Shown here in pieces: positions 39,488 to 43,229 of a stretch of DNA of 43,229 bases. A program made the translations under genes and the position numbers. Source of the stretch: Candidatus Woesearchaeota archaeon. Lineage in GTDB: Archaea; Nanobdellota; Nanobdellia; SCGC-AAA011-G17; GW2011-AR20. Below the pieces are notes generated by a model. It saw nothing but the letters and a program-made list of their open reading frames with translations, was not told the origin of the DNA and made no database searches. How positions within the stretch are numbered: the first letter of the stretch is position 1; every line of letters begins with the position of its first letter. Location of the stretch: positions 1 to 43,229 of the forward strand of contig JACOZR010000018.1 of assembly GCA_016181245.1 (NCBI GenBank). The letters run 5' to 3'.

Positions 39488-40191
39488 ACAAAAAAGGAAA
39501 TTTACTTTTAGTTGTATATGCAGTATTACTTCTTATAGTATTTAACCCACTTTATGCTCTTGCTACAGATTCGAATAACAGAATTAATATTTTTAGATCA
39601 GATTTAGGACGGCTCCAAGAAAGCATCAATGATGCATATTTTAATACTGAAGTTGAATTGTTTAAATCTGACCAATTAATTAAATATGATGTTTATAGAA
39701 TCACAAATGAATTTGGAGAAAATGGAGGATATTCTAAGGATAATTTATGTGAGAAGAAAGATGGAGTTGTTGTTATAGACTTTAAGGATTGTAATCCGGA
39801 TTTAAATGCTAATTACATTGAGCTGTTTAAGAAATATTTTGATAAAGAAATTAAAGATTTAGAATTAAAGGATAATAGTTTAATTGGTGAGTTAGATGAA
39901 GTTAAATACGATAAAAAAGGAGAAAATTTTGAAATTGACTATAATGCAGCCAATAAATTCAAACAGGATACTTTAATTGACTTAAAATTCTTAAATGAGC
40001 TAAAAAATAGGGTTAACAGTTGTGTAGAAAGAAAACAGGACTTGAAAGATTGCGTTGGTGTTGAGTTTACAGAGAAAGACGGATATGCATTTTTTACTAT
40101 AGAAAATGATAAAAATGGCCTTATGATTCTAGAAGGTGAGGTTGTTGTAATAAAAAAACCTGCTTTTAAATTTGCTGTGAAAAATGATTAA
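39481..40191 (+). CDS. Membrane-anchored secreted protein, 236 residues
   Basis: MLNKKGNLLLVVYAVLLLIV then FNPLYALA combines a KKG boundary with a helix ending in an ALA-like cleavage motif, so either prepilin or standard signal processing is possible. The outer part is lysine- and aspartate-rich, with a helical region (about 30-60) and three or four cysteines (DNLCEKKDG, DCNPDL, NSCVERKQDLKDC). It is the last gene of the pilin-like run; its final eight bases overlap the RPA-like gene. Confidence 0.55.
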   Translation: MLNKKGNLLLVVYAVLLLIVFNPLYALATDSNNRINIFRSDLGRLQESINDAYFNTEVELFKSDQLIKYDVYRITNEFGENGGYSKDNLCEKKDGVVVIDFKDCNPDLNANYIELFKKYFDKEIKDLELKDNSLIGELDEVKYDKKGENFEIDYNAANKFKQDTLIDLKFLNELKNRVNSCVERKQDLKDCVGVEFTEKDGYAFFTIENDKNGLMILEGEVVVIKKPAFKFAVKND

Positions 40192-41176
40192 TCTAAATTA
40201 TGAAGACATTATTACTAAGATTAAAGAGGATAGAGGATTGAGTGAAGACGAGATTAGTACTCGGGTAAATGAAAAAATTAACCAACTTGGCGATTTAATC
40301 AGCAAATCTGGTGCTGCACATATTGTTGCTAATGAGCTTGGTGTTAAGCTTTATGATCTTAAAAAAAGAAAGCTTAAGATTAAAGATTTGATTGCAGGTT
40401 TGAGTTCTGTAGACATTGTTGGAAAAGTTCTCACATTATATGGTATAAGAGACTTTGTTAGAAATAATACTCCTAGTAAAGTTGCAAGTATCTTGATAGG
40501 AGATGAAACTGGAACTGTGAGGGTAGTTATATGGGATACTAAACAAATTACGCATTTAGAGAACAATGATATTACTGAGGGAATGATTATTAGAGTAAAG
40601 AATGCATATGTCAAGGAAAATAATGGTTTCAAAGAGATGCATGTTGGAAGTAGGGGAGAATTAGAACTTAATGTAGATGAAGATATAGGTGAAGTAAGGT
40701 TTAGTTCTGCTGCTCCAGAAAGAAGAGAAAAAAGAAAGATAAGTGACTTAAAACACGGAGATTTTGCTAGTTTAAATGGTTATATTGTGCAACTCTTTGA
40801 GCCTAAATTTTATGAAGCTTGTGTTGAGTGCAATAGGAAAGTTCTCTTAGACAATGGAAAAGGGAGATGTGAACAGCATGGAGATGTAGAAACTAGAAAA
40901 AATGCTATTCTTAATTTCTATTTAGATGATGGGAGTGGGAATTTGAGAGTTGTAGCTTTTAGAGATAATGTCAAGAAATTAATACCTGATCCTGAAACAA
41001 TCCAAGGAGATGCTGAGAAATTTGAGGCTTGCAAAAATAAACTCTTAGGAAGCCTTATAACTGTTGATGGGAAGGCTGTAAAGAATATGATGTTTGAAAG
41101 GATTGAATTTTTAGCCAACAATATCCAGGAATTTGATGTTGATTCTAAGATTGATGAATTATTGAAAGAAATTTAA
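40184..41176 (+). CDS. RPA-like single-stranded DNA-binding protein
   Basis: 330 residues. After a helical N-terminus (EDIITKIKEDRGLSEDEIST, then HIVANELGV), an OB-fold spans about 66-160 (LSSVDIVGKVLTLYGIRDFV to KNAYVKENNGFKEMHVG). A second OB-fold (about 185-315) embeds a zinc finger: CVECNRKVLLDNGKGRC EQH. This is the architecture of archaeal RPA41-like proteins. It coats single-stranded DNA in replication and repair. It overlaps the preceding pilin-like gene by eight bases, so it is probably on the same transcript; a functional link to the pilus is not obvious. Confidence 0.85.
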   Translation: MINLNYEDIITKIKEDRGLSEDEISTRVNEKINQLGDLISKSGAAHIVANELGVKLYDLKKRKLKIKDLIAGLSSVDIVGKVLTLYGIRDFVRNNTPSKVASILIGDETGTVRVVIWDTKQITHLENNDITEGMIIRVKNAYVKENNGFKEMHVGSRGELELNVDEDIGEVRFSSAAPERREKRKISDLKHGDFASLNGYIVQLFEPKFYEACVECNRKVLLDNGKGRCEQHGDVETRKNAILNFYLDDGSGNLRVVAFRDNVKKLIPDPETIQGDAEKFEACKNKLLGSLITVDGKAVKNMMFERIEFLANNIQEFDVDSKIDELLKEI

Positions 41177-41472
41177 TCTGTTTCTATTTCAATTGGGCCT
41201 ATCCAACCAGCTATAAGGTTGTAAAGAAATGCGCCTATTAGTCCTGCTAGAAAACCCATTATTCCGTATAATATTGGAAATAATATTATTGCTGCTCCTC
41301 CATACATCATTGAACCAAATGTTGAGCCGTAGTTTGAACCCATCATACCAAAACCCATTGTAGGGATAATTGAGAATATTAAACCGAGAAATACGCCAAT
41401 TATAAGATAGATAATTCCCACAATTTTTCCTGTAGATAACACATCTATTTTTCTTATTCTTAATTTCTTCAT
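41173..41472 (-). CDS. Small membrane protein, DUF3566-like
   Basis: 99 residues. A basic start (MKKLRIRKIDVLSTGKIVGI) is followed by three membrane segments rich in Gly and Met (FSIIPTMGFGMMGSNYGSTF, GGAAIILFPILYGIMGFLAG, LIGAFLYNLIAGWIG) and an acidic end. The R/K-rich N-terminus with a glycine/methionine loop is a common small archaeal membrane protein of unknown role. It converges with the RPA-like gene (four-base overlap). Confidence 0.6.
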   Translation of the reverse strand: MKKLRIRKIDVLSTGKIVGIIYLIIGVFLGLIFSIIPTMGFGMMGSNYGSTFGSMMYGGAAIILFPILYGIMGFLAGLIGAFLYNLIAGWIGPIEIETD

Positions 41473-41559
41473 ATTTTATTTAATCATTATTTTACTATAT
41501 ATAGTTTTTGTTGTTATTTTCTAGTAAAGTTAATAAGTAATCATTCTCCCCTTTTATTT

Positions 41560-42321
41560 ATGATTTTAGAAGATGAATTTGGGGATATTATAAAGAAAGC
41601 TAGAAATGGTTTAAAGATATCTTTAAATGATTTAGCCTTGAAAACTGGAATTAATGAGAAAGATATCTCTTTAATGGAATCTTACAAGTTAAGGCCTACC
41701 AAAGAACAGATTACTAAACTTTCTAAGTTTTTGGGATTAAATGGAAAGAAATTGATTAATATTTTTAATTGGGAACCTAAGAAATCTAAATTAGAATCTA
41801 ATTCTATTAAAGTTATTAAAATGGAGAATGATTATCATGGATACTTAGTTAATAGTTATATTGTTATTAAAGGTATAAATGCACTTTTAATTGATACTGG
41901 AGCTAATCCTCAAAATGCTTCGCATAAACTAAAAGAGTTAAATATTAAACTAAATGGGATATTATTGACACATGGGCATGGAGATCATACTTATGGTGCT
42001 GAAGAAATTAGCAAAAGATTTAATTGTGAAGTATTTAGAGATTTTGATTATGATAAAGATTTGAAAATAAAGAACTTTCATGTTAAAGTTATTTCTACTC
42101 CCGGTCATACCTCTAAGAGTTGCTCTTACTTGATTGATAATTTTTTATTTGTTGGAGATGAATTATTTGCTGGATCTATTGGTAATTCTGAAATTCCTTA
42201 TGAAAAACATTTAGAGATTATTAGGAAGAAGATATTGTCTTTAGATGATGATGTAATATTACCTGGACATGGGCCTGTTACAACAGTGAAAGAAGAGAAA
42301 GAAAATAATCCTTTCTTTTGA
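41560..42321 (+). CDS. XRE-type HTH domain fused to a metallo-beta-lactamase-fold hydrolase
   Basis: 253 residues. Residues ~8-70 are a Cro/C1-type helix-turn-helix (FGDIIKKARNGLKISLNDLA, LKTGINEKDISLMESYKLRP). Residues ~82-250 are a metallo-beta-lactamase fold with THGHGDH (137-143), PGHT (His183), VGDELF (Asp200) and LPGHG (His237), the full two-metal ligand set of the glyoxalase-II-like group. The fusion suggests a regulator whose DNA binding is tied to hydrolysis or sensing of a metabolite, or a hydrolase targeted to DNA. An archaeal MBF1-like HTH is an alternative reading of the N-terminus. Confidence 0.85.
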   Translation: MILEDEFGDIIKKARNGLKISLNDLALKTGINEKDISLMESYKLRPTKEQITKLSKFLGLNGKKLINIFNWEPKKSKLESNSIKVIKMENDYHGYLVNSYIVIKGINALLIDTGANPQNASHKLKELNIKLNGILLTHGHGDHTYGAEEISKRFNCEVFRDFDYDKDLKIKNFHVKVISTPGHTSKSCSYLIDNFLFVGDELFAGSIGNSEIPYEKHLEIIRKKILSLDDDVILPGHGPVTTVKEEKENNPFF

Positions 42322-42340
42322 AAAAAATAAAACCAAAAGG

Positions 42341-42352
42341 TATATATATATT
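42341..42352 (+). promoter_or_regulatory. TATA box of the cysteine-rich lipoprotein gene
   Basis: TATATATATATT is centred 24-25 bases before the ATG at 42370, again the leaderless spacing. Confidence 0.55.
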
Positions 42353-42369
42353 AAATCCTTAAAAAATTC

Positions 42370-43229
42370 ATGCAAAAAAAATATTTGGTGATTTTTAGTT
42401 TAATCTTATTCTCTATGTTTATTATTGCTGGATGTAAAGAAGGAGCTGTTGGGGGTCCAATTACTAAGAAAAATAATGGGGTCTTATGTAACACTAATAA
42501 TGACTGCTTGAGTGGATCATGTTTCGGACCTGCAAATGGTGCAAAATATTGCCAAATCTTACCTGTAGCTGGAGTAACTGAAACAAAACAGTTATCTTGT
42601 TCTAGTACTAAGGATGAATTTTGTCCAAGTTCTTGTGCGGCTGGAACAGATTATGATTGTTGTATAAATAAAGGAGCTTATTGGACTGTTAGTGATCAGG
42701 GTATTGAAGGGTGTTTTGATACTCTTTATAGTGGAGTACAACCTCTTGGAAATGATAGGTATATGTTTCCTTCTGGTAAATATCTTATCAAAGATGGATT
42801 GATAATAACACTTGTAAAGGTTGGGTCTGGAGGAGATGTAGCCGTTGATGTAGATGGTACATCTCAAATTATTGCATATCAACAAACTGTAACTGTTTTA
42901 GGTGGTTTACAAATTACTAATTTAGATCAGTTTTATGATTCAAAGGATCAAAGTTTTAGTTCTGCAATTCTGTCAACTAAATTAACTCCTCTTAAGGGTC
43001 CTACACAACCTACACAAACATGTGCAACTTATACATCTCAGGATGTATGTGGAAGAAATAATTGTGTATGGGATGTTGGGTCAAACAGATGTGATACTAA
43101 GGTTGTTAGAGAACCAGCATCCATATCTAACACGGTGTGTTCAAAATTATCTATAACGGCGTGTAATACACAGTATACAAGGTGTAAGGTAATTAATAGT
43201 GTATGTGTTGATTTATTGGTAAAATCTTC
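42370..43229 (+). CDS. Cysteine-rich lipoprotein (C-terminus beyond window)
   Basis: At least 286 residues visible, with no stop before the edge. MQKKYLVIFSLILFSMFIIA then GCKEG is a lipoprotein signal with lipobox IIAGC (Cys22 lipid-anchored). The outer part has several cysteine modules: LCNTNNDCLSGSCFGPANG and further (a knottin-like CxxxxxCxxxxC opening), SCSSTKDEFCPSSCAAGTDY DCC, then CATYTSQDVCGRNNCVWDVG and CSKLSITACNTQYTRCKV, two related small repeats. A central stretch (about 125-205) without cysteines looks like a beta domain. A surface-exposed, disulfide-stabilised protein is expected; the function is unknown. Confidence 0.75.
   Translation, partial: MQKKYLVIFSLILFSMFIIAGCKEGAVGGPITKKNNGVLCNTNNDCLSGSCFGPANGAKYCQILPVAGVTETKQLSCSSTKDEFCPSSCAAGTDYDCCINKGAYWTVSDQGIEGCFDTLYSGVQPLGNDRYMFPSGKYLIKDGLIITLVKVGSGGDVAVDVDGTSQIIAYQQTVTVLGGLQITNLDQFYDSKDQSFSSAILSTKLTPLKGPTQPTQTCATYTSQDVCGRNNCVWDVGSNRCDTKVVREPASISNTVCSKLSITACNTQYTRCKVINSVCVDLLVKS

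Noticed and set aside
42592-42885. Reverse-strand 97-codon frame
   Set aside because: It lies wholly inside the cysteine-rich lipoprotein gene, and its translation is low-complexity Ser/Thr/Arg, a codon shadow.
1-43229. tRNA or rRNA genes
   Set aside because: Reading for T-arm GGTTCRA-type motifs with a paired acceptor stem and for rRNA signatures gave no candidate.

Overview
The window is a strongly AT-rich archaeal chromosome segment, most likely from a DPANN lineage of the Woesearchaeota/Pacearchaeota kind. The evidence is an archaeal replication set (Orc1/Cdc6, both family-D polymerase subunits, an RPA-like protein), archaeal membrane LonB, Hef helicase and nuclease parts, PRC-barrel proteins, TATA boxes centred about 25 bases before many start codons (leaderless messages), and a large cluster of short pilin-like membrane proteins. 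I see no tRNA or rRNA gene and no CRISPR array.

Layout. (1) 1-5.1 kb is an accessory island. It holds a PD-(D/E)XK nuclease cut by the window edge, a truncated second copy of it, a candidate structured RNA, an integrase with a zinc-ribbon tail coupled to another nuclease, a frameshifted gene remnant, and two paralogous coiled-coil/winged-helix proteins. Each of those two has its own array of ~10-bp phased repeats directly upstream of its TATA box. (2) 5.2-11.8 kb holds argS and the most striking locus: lonB is split in two. The N-half ends in an intein N-fragment and the C-half begins with an intein C-fragment. Between them lie a free-standing LAGLIDADG endonuclease gene and, on the opposite strand, a small ribbon-helix-helix gene. 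Walker A is in one half and Walker B plus the protease Ser-Lys dyad in the other, so protein trans-splicing seems necessary. (3) 11.9-18.6 kb is a candidate replication origin followed by a tight cdc6-DP1-DP2 gene series. (4) 18.6-26.6 kb is a mixed housekeeping block: TctA-like permease, OB-fold protein, arginase-family enzyme, DUF192 lipoprotein, ThpR, a Hef nuclease and Hef helicase encoded separately around an orphan secreted protein, membrane proteins, TraB and PRC-barrel.

(5) 26.7-40.2 kb appears to be one type IV pilus/archaellum-like system: three tandem paralogous membrane proteins, two coiled-coil FlaC/E-like proteins, a secretion ATPase, its membrane platform and, after a methyltransferase and two ASCH-fold genes, a run of about eleven small secreted or pilin-like genes. 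The run ends in an overlap with an RPA-like gene. (6) 41.2-43.2 kb holds a small membrane protein, an HTH-metallo-beta-lactamase fusion and the start of a cysteine-rich lipoprotein.

All functional statements rest on reading motifs by eye. No database search was possible.
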